Below, piece by piece: positions 1 to 9,413 of a stretch of 64,000 nucleotides of DNA. The notes below the pieces were generated by a model, which ran no database searches, had not been told where the DNA came from, and saw nothing but the letters and a program-made list of their open reading frames with translations. This DNA comes from CBDBND01 sp965207985 (GTDB lineage Bacteria > Pseudomonadota > Alphaproteobacteria > Rhodospirillales > Rhodospirillaceae): positions 62,001 to 126,000 of the forward strand of contig CBDBND010000013.1 in NCBI GenBank assembly GCA_965207985.1. The letters are read 5' to 3'. Every line of letters starts with the position of its first letter. The first letter of the stretch is position 1. The translations under genes were made by a program, and so were the position numbers.

Positions 1-630
1 AAATCGAAAGTCAGCGACGCCGTCGAGAAACTTTCTGCCCTGGATACCCTGCGTGCCGTAGACCTGGCGGAAGTGGTGGTGCTAGTGCTCGACGCCGACG
101 CGGTTCTTGACAAACAGGACCTAACCATTGCCAGCCGGGTAATCGACGAAGGGCGTGCCCTGGTCATTGCCGTCAACAAATGGGACATCGCCACAGATAA
201 GAACGACTCGCTCGAACGTCTGCGCGATCGGCTGGAAGAGTCCCTGACACAGGTCCGGGGCGTACCCACGGTGACGCTGTCGGCCAAGACCGGCCTTAGG
301 GTCGAGAAACTGATGGAAACCGTGTTCGCCACCCGCGAGGTTTGGAACCGCCGCGTGCCCACATCGGCGCTTAATCAGTGGCTTGAGGATGTAACCCTGA
401 AACACCCGCCACCGCTGTCAAAGCAAAAACGGCGCATCAACATCCGTTATATCACCCAAGCAAAAATCCGCCCGCCAACCTTCGTTGCCTTCACGACGCG
501 GCCCGTGGACTTACCTGAAAGCTATCACCGCTATCTGCTTAACAGTCTGAGGGAAACTTTTGGCTTTGGTGGCGTTCCCTTGCGCTTGTTCGTGCGCAAG
601 CCCGACAACCCCTACGTCAGAGACTCCTGA
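1..630 (+). CDS. der: Ribosome-assembly GTPase Der (EngA), C-terminal part
   Basis: The reading frame is open from base 1, so this is the 3' part of a gene that begins outside the window. The visible 209 residues cover the end of the second GTPase domain and the C-terminal KH-like domain. The G4 motif NKWD is at about residue 60 and the G5-like SAKTG at about residue 91. Der is a tandem-GTPase factor for 50S subunit maturation in the cytoplasm. The C-terminus has the usual basic stretch (KQKRRINIRYITQ) of the KH-like domain. It converges on the amidohydrolase gene with only about 20 bp between the two stops. The identity is firm; the first GTPase domain is not visible. Confidence 0.95.
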   Translation, partial: KSKVSDAVEKLSALDTLRAVDLAEVVVLVLDADAVLDKQDLTIASRVIDEGRALVIAVNKWDIATDKNDSLERLRDRLEESLTQVRGVPTVTLSAKTGLRVEKLMETVFATREVWNRRVPTSALNQWLEDVTLKHPPPLSKQKRRINIRYITQAKIRPPTFVAFTTRPVDLPESYHRYLLNSLRETFGFGGVPLRLFVRKPDNPYVRDS

Positions 631-651
631 CGCCGAGATTCACCTAAACCA

Positions 652-2349
652 CTACCGTTCAAAAACCGTGCGGCCGCCGACGATGGTGCGCAGCACCTCA
701 ATGTCATCCAGGTCCAAAGGCGGCACGTCCAGCGGATTGCGGTCCAAGACAACCAGGTCCGCCAGTTTGCCCGGCTCAATGGTTCCTTTGAGGTCTTCTT
801 CAAAGGACTGATAGGCGGCGTAGAGAGTCACGCCTTTTAAAGCTTCGACAACGGAGATGCGTTGAGCCTCACCGATGACACGGCCGCAGGATGAAAGTCT
901 GTTGACCGCCGCCCACACCACCCGCATGGGCTCCATGGGTACCACCGGGGTATCGGCATGCAGGGTGTAGACCAATCCCCGTTCGACGGCCGAGGCCGTC
1001 GGGCTCATGCGCGCCGCTCGTTCCGGCCCCATGAAGATGTCCCAATGCCGGTCGCCCCAATAAAAGGTGTGAAGATTGAAGAAGGAGGGGATGAGGTCCA
1101 TGGCTTTCATGCGGTCGAGCTGATCATCCCGCGCCATCTGCGCGTGGATAATAATATGGCGGGCGTCCTCGCGCGGGGCTGCAGCATAAGCTCGTTCAAA
1201 GGCGAAAAGCACGTCATCGATGGCCGCATCGCCGTTGGCGTGGACGGCTAACTGGTATCCCGCGTCGTGAACGGTGGCGATTTGAGCCGCTAGAGACTCC
1301 CGCGGCATGCGCGGATATCCCCGGTACCGGGGGTCTGCATGGGAATGACTGTGGTAGGCCTGCGACAAATAGCCGGTGTAACCCTGGATGGAGCCGTCGG
1401 CGAAGCCTTTGATTGCCCGATAGGAGACCATGCCGTCCGCCTCGGGATGATCGAGCGTGCCGCCGCTTTCAATGAGATCCACCATGGCCTGAATAACCGG
1501 CCAGACATGAACCCGGATGGGTAAACGTCCCTCGCGATAGGCGCGTGCGAAAAGATCGGCGCCATTGATAACCGTGGCGCCCTGCTGGGCCGTGGTCACG
1601 CCGACGGCGGCATAAGCTTGTGCCGCATCGGCAACGGCCTCTACCAATTCATCTTCTGAAAACTGCGGCAGCAACCCGCTGACTTGTCCCATGGCCGGCG
1701 GTTCTTCGAGCACGCCGTTGGGTTCACCGGTGGTTTCGTCCATGCGGATCTTGCCGCCAAAAGGCTGAGGTGAGTCGCGGGTGATCCCCGCCATCTCGAT
1801 GGCAAGGCTATTGCCCACGCCCAAATGGCCAGATATGTGTCCGATGTAAATGGGATGCTCGGTCGACGCCCGGTCCAAATCCCAACGGGTGGGATGACGC
1901 ATCTCAGCCACCAAAGTGTCGTCATACCCGCGGCCTTGAATCCATTCCCCTTCCGGAGTCTCTGCCGCTCGGGCGGCCAATCGGTTCACCATGTCGTCGA
2001 TGGTCTTCACCGTGCCGATGGGCGGGCTGTTGAGGTCTACATAGTGCCGGGCAATCAGACCGGAGCTGGGAAAGTGGCCATGGGCATCAATAAATCCCGG
2101 AAGCACCGATGCGCCGTCAAGGTCGATGACGGTGGTTTGCGAACTGGCAAGTGCCCTGATCTCATTATCGGAGCCGACCGCGGAAATCTTCTCACCGGTG
2201 ATAGCCACAGCCTCGGCAAGAACGCCGTTCTCCGTTCCGGTTAGGGTAATGACGACGCCGTTGACGAGAATGGTATCCGGCTCTTCCGACGCAGTGGCGG
2301 TCGTGCATATCAGCACAAAAGTGATCGCCGTTATCAAAAACCCCTTCAC
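652..2349 (-). CDS. Exported amidohydrolase (YtcJ-like, amidohydrolase family 3)
   Basis: This 565-residue protein starts with a typical Sec signal peptide: Lys at position 3, a hydrophobic stretch, and likely cleavage after about residue 20 (TATA-SEEP). The metal-binding HxH of the amidohydrolase superfamily is in DAHGHF (His90 and His92). Later motifs such as KGFADGSIQG and HANGDAAIDD fit the YtcJ-like branch. The substrate is unknown; relatives hydrolyse C-N bonds in amides or cyclic amides. It is probably periplasmic. It is the last gene of the minus-strand run, 24 bp after the SDR gene. The family is secure; the reaction is not. Confidence 0.85.
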   Translation of the reverse strand: MKGFLITAITFVLICTTATASEEPDTILVNGVVITLTGTENGVLAEAVAITGEKISAVGSDNEIRALASSQTTVIDLDGASVLPGFIDAHGHFPSSGLIARHYVDLNSPPIGTVKTIDDMVNRLAARAAETPEGEWIQGRGYDDTLVAEMRHPTRWDLDRASTEHPIYIGHISGHLGVGNSLAIEMAGITRDSPQPFGGKIRMDETTGEPNGVLEEPPAMGQVSGLLPQFSEDELVEAVADAAQAYAAVGVTTAQQGATVINGADLFARAYREGRLPIRVHVWPVIQAMVDLIESGGTLDHPEADGMVSYRAIKGFADGSIQGYTGYLSQAYHSHSHADPRYRGYPRMPRESLAAQIATVHDAGYQLAVHANGDAAIDDVLFAFERAYAAAPREDARHIIIHAQMARDDQLDRMKAMDLIPSFFNLHTFYWGDRHWDIFMGPERAARMSPTASAVERGLVYTLHADTPVVPMEPMRVVWAAVNRLSSCGRVIGEAQRISVVEALKGVTLYAAYQSFEEDLKGTIEPGKLADLVVLDRNPLDVPPLDLDDIEVLRTIVGGRTVFER

Positions 2350-2373
2350 CAGTGTCTCCGTTTGATTGATGCG

Positions 2374-3093
2374 TTAAAGCGTAACCCGTTCGCCGTTTTT
2401 GCCATAGCTAGCCATGGCCATTTCGACAAAGGGCTCAGTGACATCCTCCGGGGCGGGAAGCTTGGACGGGTCTTCACCAGGAAAGGCGTCCTGGCGCAAG
2501 CCCGTCCGAACCGGCCCGGGGTCGATGAGGTTTGCCCGGACCGTCGATTCCTCCATCTCTTTGGCGTAGGTCCGCACCATATGTTCCAGGGCGGCTTTGG
2601 AAGCCGCGTATGGGCCCCAGAAGGGCGATGGCTCCTTACCCTGGGTACAGGTGACAAACACGGCCCGGCCCGCTTCCGATTGCCTTAGGAGAGCATCAAA
2701 GCTGCGCAACAGACGCCAGTTGGCCGTCACGTGCAAAGCAAATACCTGCTCCCAAATCTCAGGCGGCACATGCCCCATCGGTGAAAGTTGTCCTAACGTG
2801 CCGGCGGCGCCGACAACAATGTCCAATCGTTTGTAGCGGTCGAACAAGGCTTGGCCGACTTGATCGATAACGGCGAAGTCGGTGAGGTCACTGTCGACCA
2901 GAACCGCGTTCGCGCCCGTGCTGTCTTTGATTTCGTCGTCCAGGGATTCCAGCTCGGCCCGTGTGCGGGCCACGGCGATCACGGTTGCTCCTTCTTCGGC
3001 AAAGCGCTTAGCCACAGCTCTGCCGATGCCGCGTGACGCCCCGGTGACCAGCGCAATCCGGCCGGCGAGGCGGCCTTGACCGGACTCGACCAT
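2374..3093 (-). CDS. Short-chain dehydrogenase/reductase (YciK-like)
   Basis: The frame is open further upstream, but the ATG at 3093 is preferred. It lies just after the purF stop, and the protein then begins a few residues before the Rossmann motif TGASRGIG, as usual in SDRs. The product is 239 residues. YxxxK is present in PYAASK. The catalytic Ser expected 13 residues before that Tyr is replaced by Cys (VTCTQG). The closest style is the YciK branch of oxidoreductases. The substrate is unknown. Its start overlaps the end of purF, implying co-transcription. Confidence 0.85.
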   Translation of the reverse strand: MVESGQGRLAGRIALVTGASRGIGRAVAKRFAEEGATVIAVARTRAELESLDDEIKDSTGANAVLVDSDLTDFAVIDQVGQALFDRYKRLDIVVGAAGTLGQLSPMGHVPPEIWEQVFALHVTANWRLLRSFDALLRQSEAGRAVFVTCTQGKEPSPFWGPYAASKAALEHMVRTYAKEMEESTVRANLIDPGPVRTGLRQDAFPGEDPSKLPAPEDVTEPFVEMAMASYGKNGERVTL

Positions 3094-3098
3094 GAGGC

Positions 3099-4598
3099 TT
3101 AAGCCCGGCCTTCGGTCAGCAGTGAGAGCTGATGGGGCAGTTCCTGCGTATTCAGATCTGTCAGCGGTAAGGGGTATTCGCCGCTGAAACAGGCGTCGCA
3201 ATACTGAGGTTTATCTGAATTGCGCTTGGCTTCTCCGACTGCCCGGTAAAGGCCATCAATGGTGATAAAGGCAAGACTGTCGACCCCGAGCCGTTTGGCC
3301 ATGCCGTCCACACCAAGCTGGGCGGCCAAGAGCTGTTCCCGTTCTGGCGTGTCGATACCGAAATAACAAGGATGCGCCGTCGGTGGCGAGGAAATGCGCA
3401 TGTGGACTTCCGTCGCCCCGGCCTGGCGCACCATGTCGACGATCTTGATGGACGTGGTGCCACGGACAATGGAGTCGTCCACCAAAACTACCCGCTTACC
3501 TTCAATCTGTGCCCTGTTGATGTTGTGCTTGCGTTTCACACCCAAGTGCCGGGTTTTGTCGGTGGGCTGAATGAACGTCCGGCCCACATAGTGATTACGA
3601 ATGATGCCAAGTTCATAGGGTACGTTGATCGCAGCCGCATAACCGAGCGCCGCGGGAACACCTGAGTCCGGGACAGGCACAACCACGTCGCAGTCCACAT
3701 GGCTTTCGCGGGCCAGTTCTTCGCCTATGCGTTTACGCACATCGTAAACGCCTGAGCTTTCCACGATGCTGTCTGGGCGGGAAAAATAAATGTACTCAAA
3801 AATGCAAAAACGGGAGTCTGCGGTGGGGAAGGGGCGCAAGGAACGCACGCCGTCCTTATCGATGATGACCATTTCCCCCGGTTCCACATCGCGGATGAAC
3901 TCGGCTCCGATGATATCCAGCGCGCAAGTTTCCGACACCAGGATATGGGCCTTATCCAATTTGCCAAGCACCAGCGGGCGCACACCCAATGGATCGCGCA
4001 CGCCAATCAAAGCCGTGTTGGTCATGGCGACCATGGAATACGCGCCTTCCAGCTGACGTAAGGCGTCGATGATGCGTTCCTCCACCGTCACTTGCTGACT
4101 GATGGCGATGAGATGAACCACCACTTCCGTGTCGGACGTCGATTGGAAAATGCAACCGCGCCGTACCAATTCCTGGCGGATGGTCAGAGCGTTGGTGAGA
4201 TTGCCGTTGTGGCCTACGGCGAAGCCGCCAAACTCGAAGTCTGCAAACAAGGGCTGGACATTACGGATGATGGTGTCGCCCGTGGTTGAATAGCGTACGT
4301 GACCGAGGGCCATGTCTCCCTCGAGGCGGGACATGACCGAATCCGCATTGAAGTTTTCAGACACATGGCCCAAGCCGCGGTGGCTATGGAAGTGCGCGCC
4401 GTCAAAGGTGACCAGCCCGGCGGCTTCCTGTCCACGATGCTGCAAAGCGTGCAGTCCCAAGACCGAGTGTGAGGCGGCATCCTTATCGCCGAAGATGCCG
4501 AACACGCCGCATTCTTCGTGCAGCGTATCGCCATCGCCCAAATCGCTGTCAAAGGGGTCTGTCGTCAGCATCGTGAGTTGCGGCTCCACCCGGTTCAT
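3099..4598 (-). CDS. purF: Amidophosphoribosyltransferase
   Basis: PurF transfers glutamine amide nitrogen to PRPP, the first committed step of purine synthesis. The N-terminal glutamine amidotransferase domain begins after a propeptide; the nucleophile is Cys30 in HEECGVFGI. The C-terminal phosphoribosyltransferase domain has the PRPP loop VVLVDDSIVRGTTS. Length (499 aa) is normal. An alternative start is Met10 (4571); both lie downstream of the cvpA stop at 4608. It sits directly behind cvpA, a classic neighbour of purF. The call is secure. Confidence 0.97.
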   Translation of the reverse strand: MNRVEPQLTMLTTDPFDSDLGDGDTLHEECGVFGIFGDKDAASHSVLGLHALQHRGQEAAGLVTFDGAHFHSHRGLGHVSENFNADSVMSRLEGDMALGHVRYSTTGDTIIRNVQPLFADFEFGGFAVGHNGNLTNALTIRQELVRRGCIFQSTSDTEVVVHLIAISQQVTVEERIIDALRQLEGAYSMVAMTNTALIGVRDPLGVRPLVLGKLDKAHILVSETCALDIIGAEFIRDVEPGEMVIIDKDGVRSLRPFPTADSRFCIFEYIYFSRPDSIVESSGVYDVRKRIGEELARESHVDCDVVVPVPDSGVPAALGYAAAINVPYELGIIRNHYVGRTFIQPTDKTRHLGVKRKHNINRAQIEGKRVVLVDDSIVRGTTSIKIVDMVRQAGATEVHMRISSPPTAHPCYFGIDTPEREQLLAAQLGVDGMAKRLGVDSLAFITIDGLYRAVGEAKRNSDKPQYCDACFSGEYPLPLTDLNTQELPHQLSLLTEGRA

Positions 4599-4607
4599 GG
4601 CCCTTGG

Positions 4608-5294
4608 TCAAGGATCGTCTTGGTTGGTTTCAAACAGCCGGTTCATTCCGCCTCGTACATCCTCGTCATAGGCGCCGTCGGGCTGTGTTTCCGCATCCGG
4701 GTCAGGACCTGGCGGCGGCTGGGTCAATTTATCGAAGGTTTCCTTCAGTTCGATGGCCTCCCTAGCGGAATCCGACGCCTCTTTAGCAGCATCTTCAACA
4801 GCCATAAAGGTCTCAGGCAAAACACTGCGGATGACATCCGCCGTGACTTCGATCACCGGCAGGGTTTTGGCCGAGCGCACCCATTCGGGCCGGGGTGCCT
4901 CGTTGACCACCCAATCGATGATGATGAGTACGGCGGCAAAAATGACGGCTCCACGCACCAACCCGTATACGAACCCGAGGGACCGGTCGAGGTTGTTCAG
5001 TGCGCTGGCCTGAATGGATTTGGATAGGATTTTTGTCAGCACCGAAAGGACAACAAGAACGCCAAGAAAGATCACGACACCCGTCGCACTATCGGCGATC
5101 AATTCGTTGGGGACCATGCCGCGGGCGATGTGACGCAATTCCGGGATGCCGTAGATGACGGCAAATATGGCGCCTACCCAAGCGGCCACCGAGAGGATTT
5201 CGTGGACGAAACCGCGCATGAAAGCGAGCAAGCCGGACAGCAAAAGAATGATGAGGACAGCCAGGTCCAGACCGTTTATGGGAAAGGATTCCAT
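4608..5294 (-). CDS. cvpA: CvpA family membrane protein
   Basis: This is a 228-residue inner-membrane protein with about four hydrophobic segments in the first 125 residues, starting with LDLAVLIILLLSGLLAFMRG, followed by a polar, Asp/Glu/Pro-rich cytoplasmic tail. CvpA proteins are linked to colicin V production and envelope stress, and the gene is commonly found beside purF. The conserved N-terminal DxxxxxxxxxxGxxRGF pattern is present. The tail after residue 150 varies within the family. Gene order radA-cvpA-purF supports the call. Confidence 0.93.
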   Translation of the reverse strand: MESFPINGLDLAVLIILLLSGLLAFMRGFVHEILSVAAWVGAIFAVIYGIPELRHIARGMVPNELIADSATGVVIFLGVLVVLSVLTKILSKSIQASALNNLDRSLGFVYGLVRGAVIFAAVLIIIDWVVNEAPRPEWVRSAKTLPVIEVTADVIRSVLPETFMAVEDAAKEASDSAREAIELKETFDKLTQPPPGPDPDAETQPDGAYDEDVRGGMNRLFETNQDDP

Positions 5295-5320
5295 TCAGAA
5301 TTCCTTAGGCTGTCGGGCGA

Positions 5321-6688
5321 TCATAGGAACTTGTCGGTGAGAGACTGAATGTGGCCAATGACATCCAAGGTCACGCCTTTTGGCGGTTCCACCTCGGATG
5401 TGCGTCCAGCGGCTTTTGGCATCCATGCCTCGGTAAATCCCAACTTCGCAGCCTCGCGCAGGCGTTGATCCATCTGGGTCACAGCCCGCATCTCCCCTGA
5501 CAATCCGATTTCGCCAAAAACCACAGCGCCCGCCGGAACCGGCATGTCTTTGAGAGACGAGACCAAGGCTGCGGCCACGGCGACGTCGGCGGCCGGCTCG
5601 GAAATACGCAATCCACCAGCGACGTTCAAGTATATGTCATGGCCCGAGAGTGCAAGGCCGCATCGCGCTTCCAGCACGGTGGCAATCATGGAAAGCCGTC
5701 CGGAATCCCACCCCACCACCGTGCGGCGGGGCGTGCCCAGGGTTGTCGGCGCGACAAGCGCCTGAATTTCAACCAGCATGGGGCGTGTGCCTTCCATACC
5801 GGCGAACACGCAACTGCCCGAGACGTTACCGCGGCGTTCGGCGAGAAAAAGAGCGGACGGGTTGGGCACTTCGATCAAACCGGCGTTGACCATCTCAAAC
5901 ACCCCGATTTCATCGGTGGCGCCAAAACGGTTCTTTACCGCGCGCAAGATGCGGAAGTGATGGCCGCGCTCGCCTTCAAAATATAACACCGTATCAACCA
6001 TGTGCTCGAGCACGCGGGGACCGGCCAGAGTGCCTTCCTTGGTGACATGGCCGACAAGAAACAAGGCAAAACCCCGCTTCTTGGCGATGCGGATCAGTTC
6101 GTGAGAACAGGTGCGCACCTGGGTCACCGTGCCGGGTGCGGAGTCAACCGCATCGGTGTGCATGGTCTGAATGGAATCGATGACCACCAGGCCGGCCGCG
6201 TCTTGCTTATCCAAACTGGCGGCGATATCGTGGACATTGGTTGCCGCCGCCAGTTCGACCGGGGCTGAGTCCAAGCCCAGCCGCGTCGCCCGTAATCGCA
6301 CCTGGTCAATGGCTTCCTCGCCGGTGATGTATAGACACTTTGCCTTGTCAGCTAACGCACCACAGGCTTGCAGCAGCAACGTGGACTTGCCGATGCCCGG
6401 ATCGCCGCCGACCAACACGGCCGATCCCGCCACCAATCCGCCGCCGCAAACTCGGTCCAATTCGGCAATGCCGGTCCGCATGCGCGGTGGTGTTGCGGTT
6501 TTCCCTTTCAGCCCGACGAACGAAATAACGTTACCGCCGCGTCCACCGCTTACCCCTTTGGGCAGAACCGCGGCCGGTGCTTCTTCTACCAACGTGTTCC
6601 ACTCATTACAGGCATCGCATTTTCCGGCCCATTTGGGGTAAACGGCGCCACAGGATTGGCAGACGAATTGCGCTTGTGCTTTGGCCAT
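5321..6688 (-). CDS. radA: DNA repair protein RadA
   Basis: RadA is a RecA-like ATPase that promotes branch migration during recombinational repair. The order of parts is canonical: N-terminal zinc finger (CQSCGAVYPKWAGKCDAC, residues about 10-27), Walker A in GGDPGIGKST at about residue 94, the RadA-specific KNRFG motif near residue 253, and a C-terminal Lon-protease-like domain with GGLRISEPAADVAVA. The length of 455 aa is typical. Start and stop are unambiguous. It lies between the mla genes and cvpA. Confidence 0.97.
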   Translation of the reverse strand: MAKAQAQFVCQSCGAVYPKWAGKCDACNEWNTLVEEAPAAVLPKGVSGGRGGNVISFVGLKGKTATPPRMRTGIAELDRVCGGGLVAGSAVLVGGDPGIGKSTLLLQACGALADKAKCLYITGEEAIDQVRLRATRLGLDSAPVELAAATNVHDIAASLDKQDAAGLVVIDSIQTMHTDAVDSAPGTVTQVRTCSHELIRIAKKRGFALFLVGHVTKEGTLAGPRVLEHMVDTVLYFEGERGHHFRILRAVKNRFGATDEIGVFEMVNAGLIEVPNPSALFLAERRGNVSGSCVFAGMEGTRPMLVEIQALVAPTTLGTPRRTVVGWDSGRLSMIATVLEARCGLALSGHDIYLNVAGGLRISEPAADVAVAAALVSSLKDMPVPAGAVVFGEIGLSGEMRAVTQMDQRLREAAKLGFTEAWMPKAAGRTSEVEPPKGVTLDVIGHIQSLTDKFL

Positions 6689-6698
6689 CTCACTCCCG

Positions 6699-7484
6699 CT
6701 AGCGCCTCAACTCCATTTTAATCGGCCCCTCGGCGCGGCCATGGACGAATTGGTCCACATAGGGATTGTCCGCGCTGTCCACTTCTTTGGCGGGGCCGAT
6801 CCAGATCAGTTTGCCGTGATAGAGCATGGCGATGCGATCACCGATCTTGCGTGCCGAAGCCATATCATGGGTGATCGACAGAGCGGTGATGCCCTGGTCT
6901 TTGACGCAGGTAACGATGAGATCATTGATGACGTCCGCCATGATCGGGTCCAAACCGGTGGTCGGCTCATCGAAAAAGACGATCTCGGGAGACCCTGCGA
7001 TGGCCCGGGCGAGGGCGACGCGTTTTTGCATACCGCCCGACAGCTCCGCCGGTGATAGGTCTCCTGCTTCCGGCGCCAAGCCGACCTTAGCCAGCGTTTC
7101 GATGGCGCGCTCTTTCGCCTCCGGCCGACTCATATGGCGGCCCTGGATCAATCCGAAGGCAACGTTCTCCCACACGGGCAAACTGTCGAACAGGGCCGAG
7201 CCTTGAAACAACATGCCGAACTTGCGGTTCACCTCGTCCCGGTCATTAGCCGGCAAATAGGTGACATCCTGACCGTCCACTTCGATGACGCCGGAATCGG
7301 CATTGAGGATGCCAAGAATACATTTGATCAGGACGGATTTTCCGGTGCCCGATCCGCCGATGACGACCACGGACTCTCCTTGGGCGACGTCCAGATCGAT
7401 CCCCGTCAGGACGTCCTTGGGGCCGAAGCTCTTGCAAACGTTTTCGAGATGGATTTTAGGCGTGCCAGTCATGGTCTCTGTCAT
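6699..7484 (-). CDS. mlaF: Mla-type lipid transport ABC ATPase
   Basis: This 261-residue ABC ATPase has Walker A GGSGTGKSVLIKC, signature LSGGMQKRVALARA and Walker B IVFFDEPTTGLD. The sequence style (GKSVLIKCILGIL, GLDPIMADVIN) is that of MlaF/Ttg2A, the cytoplasmic ATPase of the MCE-linked transporter that moves phospholipids between membranes. The gene overlaps the permease gene upstream by 4 bp, so the two are translationally coupled. No mlaD or mlaC follows in this window, so the rest of the complex must be encoded elsewhere. Confidence 0.93.
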   Translation of the reverse strand: MTETMTGTPKIHLENVCKSFGPKDVLTGIDLDVAQGESVVVIGGSGTGKSVLIKCILGILNADSGVIEVDGQDVTYLPANDRDEVNRKFGMLFQGSALFDSLPVWENVAFGLIQGRHMSRPEAKERAIETLAKVGLAPEAGDLSPAELSGGMQKRVALARAIAGSPEIVFFDEPTTGLDPIMADVINDLIVTCVKDQGITALSITHDMASARKIGDRIAMLYHGKLIWIGPAKEVDSADNPYVDQFVHGRAEGPIKMELRR

Positions 7485-8254
7485 ACCGAAAAGAACAGTT
7501 CCGTGATGATGTAATTGAACGTGAGAATGAGAATGGAGGCCGAGACCACGGCATTGGTGGTGGCGCTGCCCACGCCTTGCGCACCGCCGCGGGAATAGTA
7601 GCCGTTGTAACAGCCCATCAAAGCGATGATGAATCCGAACACCGCAGCTTTAACCAATCCCGAAATCACATCTATCGGTTCGAGAAAGTCGATGGTGTTG
7701 GTGATATAGACGTTGGGGTTAAACCCGAGCTTGAACACGCCGACAAGATAGCCGCCGAAGACGCCAATGATGTCGGCCACAAGCACCAGCAGCGGCAGCA
7801 TCAACAGGCCGGCGATGAGGCGCGGCGCAATCAAATACTTGAACGGATTGGTGGACAGCGTTGTCAGCGCATCGATCTGTTCGGTCACCCGCATGGTGCC
7901 GATCTCCGCGGCCATGGAGGCGCCGATCCGTCCTGCCACCATGAGCCCGGCCAGCACCGGCCCTAGTTCACGCGTCATGGACAGAACCACCACATTGGCG
8001 ATGGCGCTTTCCGCATTGAACCGGGAGAACCCGGTATAGCTTTGCAAAGCCAAAACCATGCCGGAAAAAATCGCCGTCAAACCGACCACCGGTAACGAGT
8101 AGTACCCGATGTCGATCATCTGCCGCCCAATGAGACGGGGATACAACGGCGGGCGAACACAATGGGAAATGGCAGACAAGGCGAACAGGGTCAGCCGTCC
8201 CAAGTGTTCGAGAAAGCGGATGACCACCCGGCCGATCACCGCCAAGGCGTTCAT
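7481..8254 (-). CDS. mlaE: Mla-type ABC permease (MlaE family)
   Basis: The 257-residue membrane protein shows the MlaE family pattern: an amphipathic N-terminus, then about five hydrophobic segments, with MTRELGPVLAGLMVAGRIGASMAAEIGTM-type sequence in the middle. It is the inner-membrane permease partner of the ATPase encoded next to it. The start overlaps the end of alr by 4 bp and the end overlaps mlaF by 4 bp, so alr-mlaE-mlaF form one tightly packed operon. Confidence 0.93.
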   Translation of the reverse strand: MNALAVIGRVVIRFLEHLGRLTLFALSAISHCVRPPLYPRLIGRQMIDIGYYSLPVVGLTAIFSGMVLALQSYTGFSRFNAESAIANVVVLSMTRELGPVLAGLMVAGRIGASMAAEIGTMRVTEQIDALTTLSTNPFKYLIAPRLIAGLLMLPLLVLVADIIGVFGGYLVGVFKLGFNPNVYITNTIDFLEPIDVISGLVKAAVFGFIIALMGCYNGYYSRGGAQGVGSATTNAVVSASILILTFNYIITELFFSV

Positions 8255-9408
8255 GAACTGAGGCCTGTCGGTTTGGCCGGCAGATAGCGGCGGGCATAAC
8301 GCTGCCCCAGATTGGTCAGGACCTCGTAACCGATGGTGCCCGCTTCTTTGGCAAGGTCATCAACGGTATGGGACATGGATAAGATATCGATCATGGCGCC
8401 GGGAAAGGCGGCCGAGTCCGGCACATTGCTAATGTCGAAGGTCAGCAGATCCATGGACACAACGCCGGCCACAGACACTGGAATATCGTCCAGCCGGGCG
8501 GTCCCGGCATTGCTCAGGGAGCGGTGGAAGCCGTCGGCATAACCTATTGAAATTGTTGCCAATTTTTCCCCATCGGCGGCTTGGAAGGTGGCACCGTATC
8601 CAACGGTCTCGGTACTGTCAACGCGCCGCACCTGGAGGATTCGAGCCTGCAACCGGACCACGGGAAGCATGGGATTAGCGGTGCCGTCTTGCGGTGCAAT
8701 GCCGTAAAGAGCGGCGCCTGGGCGGGCCAATTCGTATTGCCAGGCGTCGCCGAGAAAGATACCCGCACTGTTGGCTAGCGTGCCTTTGGCATCGGGGAAC
8801 TTTGTGCGAAAGGTGCTAAGCGCGCTGGCAAACCGGTCCAGCTGGGTTTGGTTGAGCGGGTGCGAGGGCGTACTGGCGCAGGCAAGATGGCTCATCAAAG
8901 CCAGAGGTGTAAGGCCTTGGAACCCGTCCGGATCCTTCATGTGGCTGGTAAACTCTTCATCGCTGAGACCAAGGCGATTCATGCCCGTATCCACTTGGAT
9001 CACGGTTTCCTGCAAGACGTCTGCATCTTCGGCAAAGGTGCGCCAGGAGCGGATCTGATCCGGCGTGCTCAGCACGGGGATCAGACTATGGGCGAAAAGG
9101 TCCTGCTCAAGCCCCGGATGAACCCCGTGCATGACGATGATGCGCGGAGACGGGCCTATGATTTTGCGAAGAGAAATCCCTTCATCCAAGTGCGCCACAT
9201 AAAACGTCTCGCATCCTGCGCCGGCAAGAGCTTGTGCCACCGGCTCGACGCCAAGACCGTAGGCATCGGCTTTGACCACCGCGCCGCAGTCACACCCGGG
9301 CCGCAACTTCTTTTTGAGTATGCGCCAGTTCTCACACAACGCCGCCAAGTCGACGGTGAGCACCGCACCGGCCCGTTCAGGGGATACGGGGGCGTTCAGC
9401 GTCGCCAT
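8251..9408 (-). CDS. alr: Alanine racemase
   Basis: Alr interconverts L- and D-alanine for peptidoglycan synthesis. It is a PLP enzyme with an N-terminal TIM barrel and a C-terminal beta domain. The PLP lysine is Lys46 in VVKADAYGLG, and the second catalytic residue is the Tyr in VGYGATFQA. The length of 385 aa is normal. It lies 5 bp from dnaB and overlaps mlaE by 4 bp. The dnaB-alr-radA arrangement is common in Alphaproteobacteria. Confidence 0.96.
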   Translation of the reverse strand: MATLNAPVSPERAGAVLTVDLAALCENWRILKKKLRPGCDCGAVVKADAYGLGVEPVAQALAGAGCETFYVAHLDEGISLRKIIGPSPRIIVMHGVHPGLEQDLFAHSLIPVLSTPDQIRSWRTFAEDADVLQETVIQVDTGMNRLGLSDEEFTSHMKDPDGFQGLTPLALMSHLACASTPSHPLNQTQLDRFASALSTFRTKFPDAKGTLANSAGIFLGDAWQYELARPGAALYGIAPQDGTANPMLPVVRLQARILQVRRVDSTETVGYGATFQAADGEKLATISIGYADGFHRSLSNAGTARLDDIPVSVAGVVSMDLLTFDISNVPDSAAFPGAMIDILSMSHTVDDLAKEAGTIGYEVLTNLGQRYARRYLPAKPTGLSS

Positions 9409-9413
9409 GGGGA

